Source: Lachnospiraceae bacterium
GTDB taxonomy: Bacteria > Bacillota > Clostridia > Lachnospirales > Lachnospiraceae
DNA length: 39,741 nucleotides
Reading direction: 5' to 3'
NCBI GenBank assembly: GCA_017938485.1
Contig: JAGBBM010000082.1
Coordinates: 1-39,741 of the forward strand
Numbering within the stretch: position 1 is the stretch's first letter; every line of letters starts with the position of its first letter. Below the pieces are notes generated by a model. It did not search any database. It worked only from the letters and a program-made list of their open reading frames with translations, and was not told the DNA's origin. Shown one piece after another: positions 1-7,458 of the stretch. The position numbers and the translations under genes were made by a program.

Positions 1-1
1 G

Positions 2-1267
2 AAGTATTTTACAGAGGTGTTCAAAAGATACGATGACTTAAATGCCAGTGTTCAGGAAAATGTTTCTGCTATAAGAGTTGTAAAGGCTTATGTAAGAGAA
101 GATTATGAGAATAAGAAGTTTGGTAAAGCCAGCTACAATGTTTATAAGCTCTTTTTAAAGGCGGAAAATGTTCTTGCTTTAAATGGACCAGTCATGATGC
201 TTACAGTGTATTCTTGTATTATGCTTATAAGCTGGTTTGGAGCTCATATGATAGTGGGTGGAGACTTAACCACAGGAGAGCTTACAAGCCTTCTTGCTTA
301 CTGTATGAATATACTTATGAATCTTATGATGCTTTCTATGATATTTGTTATGATGTCTATGAGTATGCCTAGCGCAAAAAGAGTTGCAGAGGTTTTGAAT
401 GAGAAGGCTGACATTGTTAATCCGGAAAATCCTATTATGGAAGTTAAGGATGGAAGCATTGATTTCAAAAATGTGGAATTTGCTTATAAGAACTATCGCA
501 GAATAGAAAACGAACGAGGTCAGGAAACCGAAACTGTAGAGATAAATGATAGAAAACCTGTACTTAAAGATATTAATTTAAGCATAAAGCCGGGAGAGAC
601 TATAGGTATCTTGGGCGGAACAGGAAGCTCCAAATCAAGCCTGGTAAATCTTATCAGCAGACTCTATGATGTAACCGCTGGTGAGGTATTAGTCGGTGGT
701 TGCAATGTAAAGGAATATGATTTAGAGGTACTTCGTAATGAGGTGTCTGTAGTACTTCAGAAAAATGTACTTTTCAGTGGAAGTATATATGACAATTTAA
801 GATGGGGAGATGCTAGTGCTAGCGATGACGAGTGTCAGAGGGCATGTAAGCTTGCCTGCGCTCATGAGTTTATTATGGCTTTCCCTGATGGCTATGACAC
901 TAAAATTGAACAGGGCGGTACCAATGTATCAGGTGGACAAAGACAAAGACTATGTATTGCCAGAGCTCTTCTTAAGAAACCTAAGATTCTTATATTGGAT
1001 GATAGTACCAGTGCGGTGGACACAGCTACCGATGCAAAAATAAGAAAAGCTTTTGCTGAGGAAATTCCTGATACTACTAAGATTATTATTGCTCAGAGAA
1101 TTAACAGTATTCAGTTTGCGGACAGAATTATTGTTATGGATGAGGGAAGAATAAACGGCATAGGAACTCACGAGGAATTACTCGTATCAAACGAGATATA
1201 TAAGGATGTATATGAATCACAGACTGGTGGTAGTGGTGATTTTGACCAGCAGGGAGGTGAGGACTAA
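2..1267 (+). CDS. ABC exporter subunit with degenerate ATP site (5' partial)
   Basis: Permease-ATPase fusion subunit of a type IV (multidrug/lipid-type) ABC exporter. The reading frame is open from base 2, so the true start and most of the first membrane helices lie outside the window. What remains is the end of the membrane domain (about 120 residues) followed by a complete ATPase domain. Counting from the GTG codon at 17, the Walker A is GGTGSSKS (residues 200-207, the last Gly replaced by Ser), the signature is VSGGQ, Walker B is LILDD with Asp329 where the catalytic Glu normally sits, and the switch His is replaced by Gln360. That pattern is the non-catalytic half of heterodimeric exporters such as BmrC/BmrD or TM287/288. 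The stop codon overlaps the next ATG (TAATG), so the two halves are translationally coupled. Substrate cannot be told from sequence. Confidence 0.93.
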   Translation, partial: KYFTEVFKRYDDLNASVQENVSAIRVVKAYVREDYENKKFGKASYNVYKLFLKAENVLALNGPVMMLTVYSCIMLISWFGAHMIVGGDLTTGELTSLLAYCMNILMNLMMLSMIFVMMSMSMPSAKRVAEVLNEKADIVNPENPIMEVKDGSIDFKNVEFAYKNYRRIENERGQETETVEINDRKPVLKDINLSIKPGETIGILGGTGSSKSSLVNLISRLYDVTAGEVLVGGCNVKEYDLEVLRNEVSVVLQKNVLFSGSIYDNLRWGDASASDDECQRACKLACAHEFIMAFPDGYDTKIEQGGTNVSGGQRQRLCIARALLKKPKILILDDSTSAVDTATDAKIRKAFAEEIPDTTKIIIAQRINSIQFADRIIVMDEGRINGIGTHEELLVSNEIYKDVYESQTGGSGDFDQQGGED

Positions 1268-3192
1268 TGGCACAGGCAAAAACAGTTAGAGGTCCAATGG
1301 GTCCTAGAGGCGGTGCAAGAGGACCAAAACCTAAGGTGGAAAATCCTGGCGTTATATTTAAACGCATAATGAGTTATGTGGGAAGAAAGTATAAGTACCA
1401 ATGCATAGTAGTTCTCCTTTGTATATTTGTTAGTGTATTTTCAAATATACAGGGAACGTTATTTTCCATGACTCTTATTGATGATTATATTATTCCTATG
1501 GTTGAGAGTGGAAGCAATGATTACTCAGGGCTTTTAAAGGCAATTATTAGAGTAGCCATATTCTATGGACTTGGTATACTTGCTTCATATACTCACGCAA
1601 GAATTATGGCAGTGGTTACCCAGGGCACCATGAAAGATCTTCGTATAGATATGTTCAACCATATGGAGAGCTTGCCAATCAAGTATTTTGATACTCATGC
1701 CCACGGAGATATTATGTCTATGTATACTAATGACATAGATACTTTAAGACAGATGATAAGCCAGAGTATACCACAGTTCATTAATAGCATTATCACAGTA
1801 GTAAGTGTTCTTATAAGTATGATAGTTTTAAATGTACCACTTACAATTCTCACTCTTGTTATGGTAGGAGTTATGCTTTTAGTTAGTGGTAAGGTTGTTG
1901 GAAACAGTGGAAGATACTTTGTTAAGCAACAAAAGGCTTTGGGTGAAGTAAACGGATTTATAGAAGAGATGATGGAAGGCCAGAAAGTAGTAAAGGTATT
2001 CTGTCATGAGGAAGAGGCTAAGGAGCAGTTTAACAAGTTAAATGATGAGTTATATGAAAGCTCACGAAATGCTAATACCTTTGTAAATATGATGGGTCCT
2101 ATAAATGGTCAGCTGGGACATTTAAGTTATGTGCTTTGCGCAATACTAGGAGGTATACTTGCCCTTAATAAGGTGGGGGGATTTACTCTTGGTGGCTTGG
2201 TAAGCTTCCTTTCCTTTAATAAGAATTTCAGTATGCCAATTAATCAGATAAGTCAACAGATGAATGCTGTAGTTATGGGTCTTGCCGGAGCGGATAGAAT
2301 TTTCAAACTTCTTGATGAAAAACCAGAAGTGGATGATGGATATGTTACTCTTGTTAATGCCAAGATGGTGGATGGAAAGATAGAAGAGACTTCTGAACGT
2401 ACAGGTATGTGGGCATGGAAACATTATCATCAGGCTGATGGTACCACAACTTATGTGGAGCTCACAGGAGATGTGGTTTTTGACGATGTGGATTTTGGAT
2501 ACACAGATGAGAAGATGGTTCTTCACAATATAGATCTTTTTGCTACACCGGGACAAAAGATTGCCTTTGTAGGTTCAACTGGTGCAGGAAAGACAACTAT
2601 AACTAATCTTATAAACAGATTTTACGACATTCAGGATGGTAAGATTAGATATGATGGTATCAATATCAACAAGATTAAAAAAGCAGATCTTAGACGTTCG
2701 TTGGGTATAGTTTTGCAGGATACACACCTTTTTACGGCTACAGTAAAAGAAAACATCAGATATGGAAGACTTGATGCTACTGACGAAGAAGTGATTGCAG
2801 CAGCCAAGCTTGCCAATGCAGATGGATTTATAAGAATGCTTCCAGATGGATACGACACTATGCTTACTGGAGATGGAGCCAACCTAAGTCAGGGACAGCG
2901 TCAGCTTCTTGCCATAGCTAGGGCAGCCATAGCAGACCCACCGGTTCTTATACTTGATGAGGCAACCAGCTCCATCGATACAAGAACAGAGAAAATTGTT
3001 CAAAGTGGTATGGATAAGCTCATGAAGGGTCGAACCACCTTTGTAATTGCTCACAGATTATCCACTGTAAAAAATAGCGATTGTATAATGGTTCTTGAGC
3101 AGGGAAGAATTATAGAGCGAGGGCCACATGATGAACTCATTGATATGAAGGGCAAGTATTATCAGTTATATACTGGTAATGCAGTGGGTTAA
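1267..3192 (+). CDS. ABC exporter subunit with consensus ATP site
   Basis: Partner half-transporter of 641 aa, full length for the family. It has a short Gly/Pro/Arg-rich N-terminal tail (residues 8-24), a six-helix membrane domain (roughly 40-340) and an ATPase domain. Walker A is GSTGAGKT (436-443), the signature is the variant LSQGQ (540-544), Walker B ends in the catalytic Glu565, and the switch residue is His596. It therefore supplies the hydrolysing site, completed by the VSGGQ of the upstream subunit, while its own LSQGQ faces the degenerate site. A segment of about 45 residues between the membrane domain and the ATPase (about 355-400) is longer than in minimal homologues. The start ATG shares a base with the stop of the upstream gene. 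A strong terminator follows. The role is drug, lipid or peptide export; the substrate is unknown. Confidence 0.94.
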   Translation: MAQAKTVRGPMGPRGGARGPKPKVENPGVIFKRIMSYVGRKYKYQCIVVLLCIFVSVFSNIQGTLFSMTLIDDYIIPMVESGSNDYSGLLKAIIRVAIFYGLGILASYTHARIMAVVTQGTMKDLRIDMFNHMESLPIKYFDTHAHGDIMSMYTNDIDTLRQMISQSIPQFINSIITVVSVLISMIVLNVPLTILTLVMVGVMLLVSGKVVGNSGRYFVKQQKALGEVNGFIEEMMEGQKVVKVFCHEEEAKEQFNKLNDELYESSRNANTFVNMMGPINGQLGHLSYVLCAILGGILALNKVGGFTLGGLVSFLSFNKNFSMPINQISQQMNAVVMGLAGADRIFKLLDEKPEVDDGYVTLVNAKMVDGKIEETSERTGMWAWKHYHQADGTTTYVELTGDVVFDDVDFGYTDEKMVLHNIDLFATPGQKIAFVGSTGAGKTTITNLINRFYDIQDGKIRYDGININKIKKADLRRSLGIVLQDTHLFTATVKENIRYGRLDATDEEVIAAAKLANADGFIRMLPDGYDTMLTGDGANLSQGQRQLLAIARAAIADPPVLILDEATSSIDTRTEKIVQSGMDKLMKGRTTFVIAHRLSTVKNSDCIMVLEQGRIIERGPHDELIDMKGKYYQLYTGNAVG

Positions 3193-3225
3193 AAACCAAA
3201 TTTTTCTCATTGACGAATCAAAAAA

Positions 3226-3270
3226 AAGAAACTACAATATTTAAGGAAACTTAAGTATTGTAGTTTTTTT
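3226..3270 (+). terminator. Rho-independent terminator after the ABC exporter
   Basis: Stem 3229-3245 pairs with 3250-3266 over 17 positions with one G-T wobble and a GAAA tetraloop, followed by a run of T to 3270. It closes the exporter operon. Confidence 0.9.
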
Positions 3271-3297
3271 GTTTTACTGGTTTGGAGTATGAATTAA

Positions 3298-3879
3298 ATG
3301 AGAAAAAAATCCCACATTTCACTTGCAAAAGGAATAATTCATGGTCTTGATATGGAAGATAGAATCAAGCATAGATTTACATTCTATCTTGGAAGCATAT
3401 GGCCAGATTGTATTCCTTCATTTTTGGTAAAAAGACATTGTATTGATGAAACCTTTGAAATCTTTTGTAAAAAGATGAATCGATTTGTGAATAAGTATAA
3501 GCTTCATAAAGATATGGGTTTTGTGTCCACTATGAGAATGGGGGTCATAACACACTATGTTGCTGATTACTTTACTTTTCCACACAATTCTCACTATGAT
3601 GGTGGCTTTAAAGAACACTGCATATATGAGGAAGCCCTTAAACATAAGATGTATAGCTATATCCATGAGGTTAGAAGCACCACAGAGGATAGAAAGCCTA
3701 ACGCCATGACAGATGTTGACCAGATTTCCTCATACATCAAGAAGAAACATTCGGAGTATATGGGCGTTAAGGGCAATACAGATTCTGACTGTGGATATTC
3801 TTTTGCTGCCTGTTTAAAGGTTGTATATTCTCTTCTTGAGATTGCAAGAGAGAGCAAGTTGCAACCTGCATATACATAG
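3298..3879 (+). CDS. Zinc-dependent phospholipase C-like protein
   Basis: A 193-aa protein of the Zn_dep_PLPC type (the all-helical fold of Bacillus cereus phospholipase C and its many uncharacterised relatives). Visible family traits are His6 near the N-terminus, GSIWPD (about residues 32-37), HYVADYFTFPHN (about 82-93) and a further His soon after in FKEHC, which together give the His/Asp ligand set of the metal site. No signal peptide is visible, unlike secreted phospholipases, so it is probably cytoplasmic and may act on something other than extracellular lipid. Start: ATG at 3298 with GGAG at 3284-3287. It sits alone between the exporter terminator and a small Cys-containing gene. The family assignment is good; the substrate is unknown. 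Confidence 0.8.
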   Translation: MRKKSHISLAKGIIHGLDMEDRIKHRFTFYLGSIWPDCIPSFLVKRHCIDETFEIFCKKMNRFVNKYKLHKDMGFVSTMRMGVITHYVADYFTFPHNSHYDGGFKEHCIYEEALKHKMYSYIHEVRSTTEDRKPNAMTDVDQISSYIKKKHSEYMGVKGNTDSDCGYSFAACLKVVYSLLEIARESKLQPAYT

Positions 3880-3975
3880 TTGCATAGATTTTTTCTTTGA
3901 AGAGCATACTATATCTATATTATGGGTATACTGATATCTGATAATATAATATGTTCTAAATTAGGAGGAGATACT

Positions 3976-4164
3976 ATGCGTAGTTCAACAGAGGTTTACA
4001 AAGAGGTTGCAGAAAGATGTCATGCATACAATAAGAAGAGTTCAAAGGATGCAATGACTAATGTAGCAGATGGTTCAAAGAGCTGTCTCAACTGTAAGCA
4101 TTTTGCTGATGATGAGCACTGTGTTTTAGATCTTTATGACCCAATAGTTAAAAATTTAAAGTAA
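3976..4164 (+). CDS. Small Cys-containing protein, unknown function
   Basis: A 62-aa protein. The start is set by a strong AGGAGGAG at 3963-3970 five bases before ATG 3976; an ATG at 3922 in the same frame has no ribosome site. The C-terminal half carries a CxxC followed by His and another Cys (CLNCKHFADDEHC), which could bind a metal such as zinc; only three Cys plus His fall within the cluster, with one more Cys near residue 14. There is no membrane segment. I do not recognise a named family. A terminator follows directly. Confidence 0.7.
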   Translation: MRSSTEVYKEVAERCHAYNKKSSKDAMTNVADGSKSCLNCKHFADDEHCVLDLYDPIVKNLK

Positions 4165-4188
4165 TATTTGACTTCAGATGAAACAAAA

Positions 4189-4219
4189 GCGGATGTCGGT
4201 TAAGTTGACATCCGTTTTT
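4189..4219 (+). terminator. Rho-independent terminator
   Basis: Stem CGGATGTC (4190-4197) pairs with GACATCCG (4207-4214), followed by TTTTT. It ends the small Cys-protein gene. Confidence 0.8.
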
Positions 4220-4290
4220 ATATTGTTTTTTAAGGATTTTTATGGTATATTGACATAGTTTGAAATGATAAAATAGGGAAGGACTGTAAA

Positions 4291-5301
4291 ATGGGAAGAG
4301 TAAAGTATTATTTTAGTCGACTTATGCGTATGAATTATGGTGCTATGTTTAAGGCTGTAGGCGAGGTACATAAGCGTAGCGGTAAAAATAGAGTGATTAT
4401 ATTCTTTGATATGATTGGCTGTTCTATAAAGTATCAAGCAGGGTATATGGATTACAAGGTGTTTTTCTTTGAGAATCTCACTAAGAAGCAGAGAGCATCC
4501 TTTGTAACTAGGGGTGTCAATAATGCTTATATCAAAAAACTTAACGACCCTACTTATAATCATTTCTTTAGAAATAAAAAAGAATTTAATGAAAAGTTTA
4601 GAGAATATTTAAACAGAGATTTTATAGATTTGGATGTGGCTTCTTATGAGGAGTTTCTTGATTTTATAGAAGCAAATCCTACCTTTATGGCAAAGCCAAA
4701 GGATGGACAGTGCGGCAAGGATATAGAGAAGATAACAATAGACAATAATACTGTTAAGACAGAGCTTTATAATAAGCTTAAAGAAAACAAGCAGCTTCTT
4801 CTGGAAACCTATGTGGTGCAGCATCCAGAGATTAGCCGCTTATTCCCTAAGTCAGTAAATACAATTCGTATGGTTACTATGAGGGTAAATGGTAAGACTA
4901 CCATAGCATACAGAGTAATCAGAATCGGTAATGGAGATAACGTGGTAGATAACTTTAACCACGGTGGTATGTTCTCTGTCGTTGACGAAAATGGTAAGAT
5001 AACTAAGCCAGCTATAGACAAGGCGGGCAATGTATATGAGACTCATCCTGTAACTGGAACAGAGATTATGGGATTTCAGATTCCTCGCTTTGAGGAGGCA
5101 AAAGCTCTTGTTATGAAGATGAGTGAGGTTATTCCTGAGATTGGTTATACAGGCTGGGATATATGTATCACTGAAAAGGGACCTGTAGTTATAGAGGGTA
5201 ACGAATTCCCTGGATATGACGTATATCAGTCAAAGATACATTTAGATGAGGACAACATGGGTCTTAAGCCTATGTTTGATAAGATTATAAAGGGAGCTTA
5301 A
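4291..5301 (+). CDS. ATP-grasp family ligase, sugar-transfer-associated type
   Basis: A 336-aa protein with the ATP-grasp pattern. The central part has an ATP-binding Lys in FMAKPKDGQCGKDI (about residues 131-144), and the C-terminal part has the metal-binding segment PVVIEGNEFPGYD (about 302-314) with the expected Glu and Asn. NTIRMVTMRVNG in the middle also fits the 'sugar-transfer associated ATP-grasp' group (PF14397 type, related to alpha-L-glutamate ligases). Such enzymes join a carboxylate to an amine through an acyl-phosphate. It starts at ATG 4291 behind AGGGAAGG and stops three bases before the MurT-like gene, so it is the first gene of a three-gene operon. That context points to cell-wall precursor or wall-polymer modification, for example adding an amino acid. 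This is inference; the substrate is unknown. Confidence 0.75.
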   Translation: MGRVKYYFSRLMRMNYGAMFKAVGEVHKRSGKNRVIIFFDMIGCSIKYQAGYMDYKVFFFENLTKKQRASFVTRGVNNAYIKKLNDPTYNHFFRNKKEFNEKFREYLNRDFIDLDVASYEEFLDFIEANPTFMAKPKDGQCGKDIEKITIDNNTVKTELYNKLKENKQLLLETYVVQHPEISRLFPKSVNTIRMVTMRVNGKTTIAYRVIRIGNGDNVVDNFNHGGMFSVVDENGKITKPAIDKAGNVYETHPVTGTEIMGFQIPRFEEAKALVMKMSEVIPEIGYTGWDICITEKGPVVIEGNEFPGYDVYQSKIHLDEDNMGLKPMFDKIIKGA

Positions 5302-5304
5302 TTT

Positions 5305-6675
5305 ATGAAGAAACCTATTTCCTTTTATTTTGGCCTTTGGGCCGCAAAGTTCTTTAACCTGGGACTTAAAATATGTGGAAAAAATATACCGTATATGGTG
5401 GGCAATACTGCTGCAAAGTTCTGTAAGGGTTTTGTGAAGTATATGGATACTCCGGGAACTATTATATCTGTTACAGGTACAAATGGTAAGACTACGGTAG
5501 CATCTATGCTTACTGATATATTTAGACATAACGGATACAAAACTATAAATAATACTGGATATAATACATTTCCAGGTATTATAGGAACTCTGATTAAGAG
5601 TACTACCTGGACTGGTAAGACTAAGTATGATGTGGCTATTCTTGAGATTGATGAGATGACCTCTGACAAGACCTATAGCTATATAACACCAGATTATCTT
5701 ATCTGCTGTAATCTTTTTAGAGATTCTGCAAAGAGAAATGCCCATTCAGAGTTTATCGCTGATATTATGAGAGGTGCCATACCGAAGGAAACTAAGCTTA
5801 TACTTAATGGTGACGACATTATATCATCAGGACTTAGAACTAATCAGGAAGCTTATTATTTTGGTATAGACAAGACTGCCCAGGATGTAAGTACACCTCC
5901 AAACATAGCGAGAGACATAGTTTACTGTCCTAAGTGTGGAGGCAATCTCAAGTATGATTTCTTTAGATATCATCATATAGGAAGATGTGAGTGTGAAGCT
6001 TGCGATTACACATCTCCTAAGGTGGACTATGATGTAATTTCCTTTGATGAGGAGAAGATGGTTATGAAAACTCCTACTGGAAATGAGGAGTATAAACTTT
6101 TGCATAGCGCTATATTTAATGTATACAATATGGCTTCCGCTATTACCCTTCTTCATCAATTTGGAATGGATTACAATCAGATAAAATCCTCTATGGAAGC
6201 TATCAAGCTTGATACAACAAGATATGACAAGAAAGTGGTTGCTGGTATAGAGTACGAAAACCTTCTTGCCAAGGGCATGAATGCAGTTGCCTGTTCTAGA
6301 GTTTTTGACAGTCTTAGCAAGGATGTTGTACCTATGTCGGTGGTAGTTCTTATAGATGACTTACACGACAATCTTTACTCCAGTGAATTTATAAACTGGA
6401 TATATGATATGGATTGTGAGTTCCTTGGGGCAGACCATATCAAGCAGATTATATTCTGTGGCAAAAGATGCTATGATTACAAGCTTAGATGCTTGTTGGC
6501 GGGAGTTCCAGAGGATAGAATTTACACCTCCTTTGTAGAGCAGGAGGGGGCAAACTATCTTAAGCTTGATGGTATTGAAAAGGTAGTTTTACTTCACGAG
6601 GTATATCTTTACGATCAATCTATTGAATTGGAGAAAAAGATTATAGATAAAATCCAAAAGGAGGCAGGCAAGTAA
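5305..6675 (+). CDS. murT: MurT-like Mur ligase (lipid II amidation type)
   Basis: A 456-aa protein with MurT architecture. The Mur ligase P-loop GTNGKTT is at residues 58-64. A zinc-ribbon insert has CPKC (208/211) and a CECEAC cluster (228, 230, 233), which is diagnostic for MurT rather than MurC-F. The C-terminal domain is of the DUF1727 type, with the conserved acidic segment WIYDMDCEFL (365-374) corresponding to the region that provides the Asp of the GatD catalytic triad. In MurT/GatD the D-Glu alpha-carboxylate of lipid II is activated and amidated to D-isoglutamine. The C-terminal domain is divergent: the usual LLVKNPAG is LLAKGMNA here. Start ATG 5305 lies three bases after the ATP-grasp stop, and its stop overlaps the next start (TAATG). 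The chemistry may differ from canonical MurT because the partner lacks its catalytic residues. Confidence 0.85.
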   Translation: MKKPISFYFGLWAAKFFNLGLKICGKNIPYMVGNTAAKFCKGFVKYMDTPGTIISVTGTNGKTTVASMLTDIFRHNGYKTINNTGYNTFPGIIGTLIKSTTWTGKTKYDVAILEIDEMTSDKTYSYITPDYLICCNLFRDSAKRNAHSEFIADIMRGAIPKETKLILNGDDIISSGLRTNQEAYYFGIDKTAQDVSTPPNIARDIVYCPKCGGNLKYDFFRYHHIGRCECEACDYTSPKVDYDVISFDEEKMVMKTPTGNEEYKLLHSAIFNVYNMASAITLLHQFGMDYNQIKSSMEAIKLDTTRYDKKVVAGIEYENLLAKGMNAVACSRVFDSLSKDVVPMSVVVLIDDLHDNLYSSEFINWIYDMDCEFLGADHIKQIIFCGKRCYDYKLRCLLAGVPEDRIYTSFVEQEGANYLKLDGIEKVVLLHEVYLYDQSIELEKKIIDKIQKEAGK

Positions 6676-7385
6676 TGATAATAGAGATATTATATGGAGA
6701 GGTCTGTAACCTTTTTGGAGATAGTGGCAATATATCTTATCTTAAGGCGTCTCTTCCAGATGCGACCTGGATTAACACAGGTCTTAATGATAAGCCCTAT
6801 TTTGCAGACAATGAAGTGGATATGGTGTACCTTGGAAGTGGTACAGAAAGTATTCAAAAAAGAGTGGTGGAAAAGCTTTTACCTTTTAAGGATAGAATCA
6901 AGACTCTTATTGATGAGGGAAAGATTATTCTTATAACTGGTAATATGACTGACATACTTTGTAAGACTATAGACTATGGAGATGGAAATAAGATTGATGC
7001 TTTAGGGATTGTAGACTTAGATGCAAAGGTTGAGTTTAAGAATCGTCACAATAGCCTGTTCCTTGGAAAGTTTATGGATATGGACATAGTAGGCTTTAAC
7101 AGTAGATTCTCTCACGCTTACGGAGATATATCCGGCAAGGAATTTATGAAGGTGGAGCGAGGAATTGGAATTAACAGAGATTCTAAGCTGGATGGCATAA
7201 GGATAAATAACCTATATGCCACTCACATAATTGGTCCTCTTCTTCCACTTAATCCACCATTTACAAAATACATTATGGGCTTACTTGGAGCAAAGAGTCC
7301 GGAAGTTGCTTTTGAAGAGGCGTCATATGAGGCCTATAATCAAAGACTCAAGGAATATAAGGACCCAAATACACAACTTAACTAG
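6675..7385 (+). CDS. GatD-like glutamine amidotransferase homologue lacking Cys and His
   Basis: A 236-aa protein of the CobB/CobQ-like class I amidotransferase group, placed as GatD by position after MurT and by the N-terminal LYGEVCNLFGDSGNI. Compared from memory with Staphylococcus aureus GatD, the segment GKIILITGNMTDIL aligns without gaps to the nucleophile loop (GMPGLTICGGYQFL). Gly89 (codon 6939-6941) sits where the catalytic Cys belongs. In NLYATHIIGPLLPLN, Ile186 (codon 7230-7232) replaces the catalytic His of YLHGP; a His occurs two residues earlier. The substrate loop GGG-D-EQ is GSGTESIQ here. Glutaminase activity by the classical triad is therefore not expected. It is coupled to murT by a TAATG overlap and is full length with no frameshift, so it looks maintained, not decaying. 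It may be a structural partner, or bind another ligand. Confidence 0.82.
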   Translation: MIIEILYGEVCNLFGDSGNISYLKASLPDATWINTGLNDKPYFADNEVDMVYLGSGTESIQKRVVEKLLPFKDRIKTLIDEGKIILITGNMTDILCKTIDYGDGNKIDALGIVDLDAKVEFKNRHNSLFLGKFMDMDIVGFNSRFSHAYGDISGKEFMKVERGIGINRDSKLDGIRINNLYATHIIGPLLPLNPPFTKYIMGLLGAKSPEVAFEEASYEAYNQRLKEYKDPNTQLN

Positions 7386-7390
7386 ATTTA

Positions 7391-7417
7391 TTGACAATTA
7401 GAAGATAATATTATAAA
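7391..7417 (+). promoter_or_regulatory. Probable sigma-A promoter for ABC-F/trpS
   Basis: TTGACA at 7391-7396 and TATAAA at 7412-7417 with a 15-bp spacer (slightly short) in the 73-bp gap before the ABC-F gene. Confidence 0.5.
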
Positions 7418-7458
7418 AATACATTTAGTAGTATTTCTAACTAAGAAAGGATATTAAT

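Noticed and set aside
2146-2556. Long minus-strand open frames such as this one and those opposite rpoD, purM, purD and clpC
   Set aside because: They lie opposite well-supported genes, lack ribosome sites and have the composition of antisense shadows.
4250-4280. TTGACA promoter before the ATP-grasp gene
   Set aside because: TTGACA is at 4250-4255, but the best -10 (TAAAAT at 4269) gives a 13-bp spacer; an extended -10 at 4244-4252 is equally possible, so no site was called.
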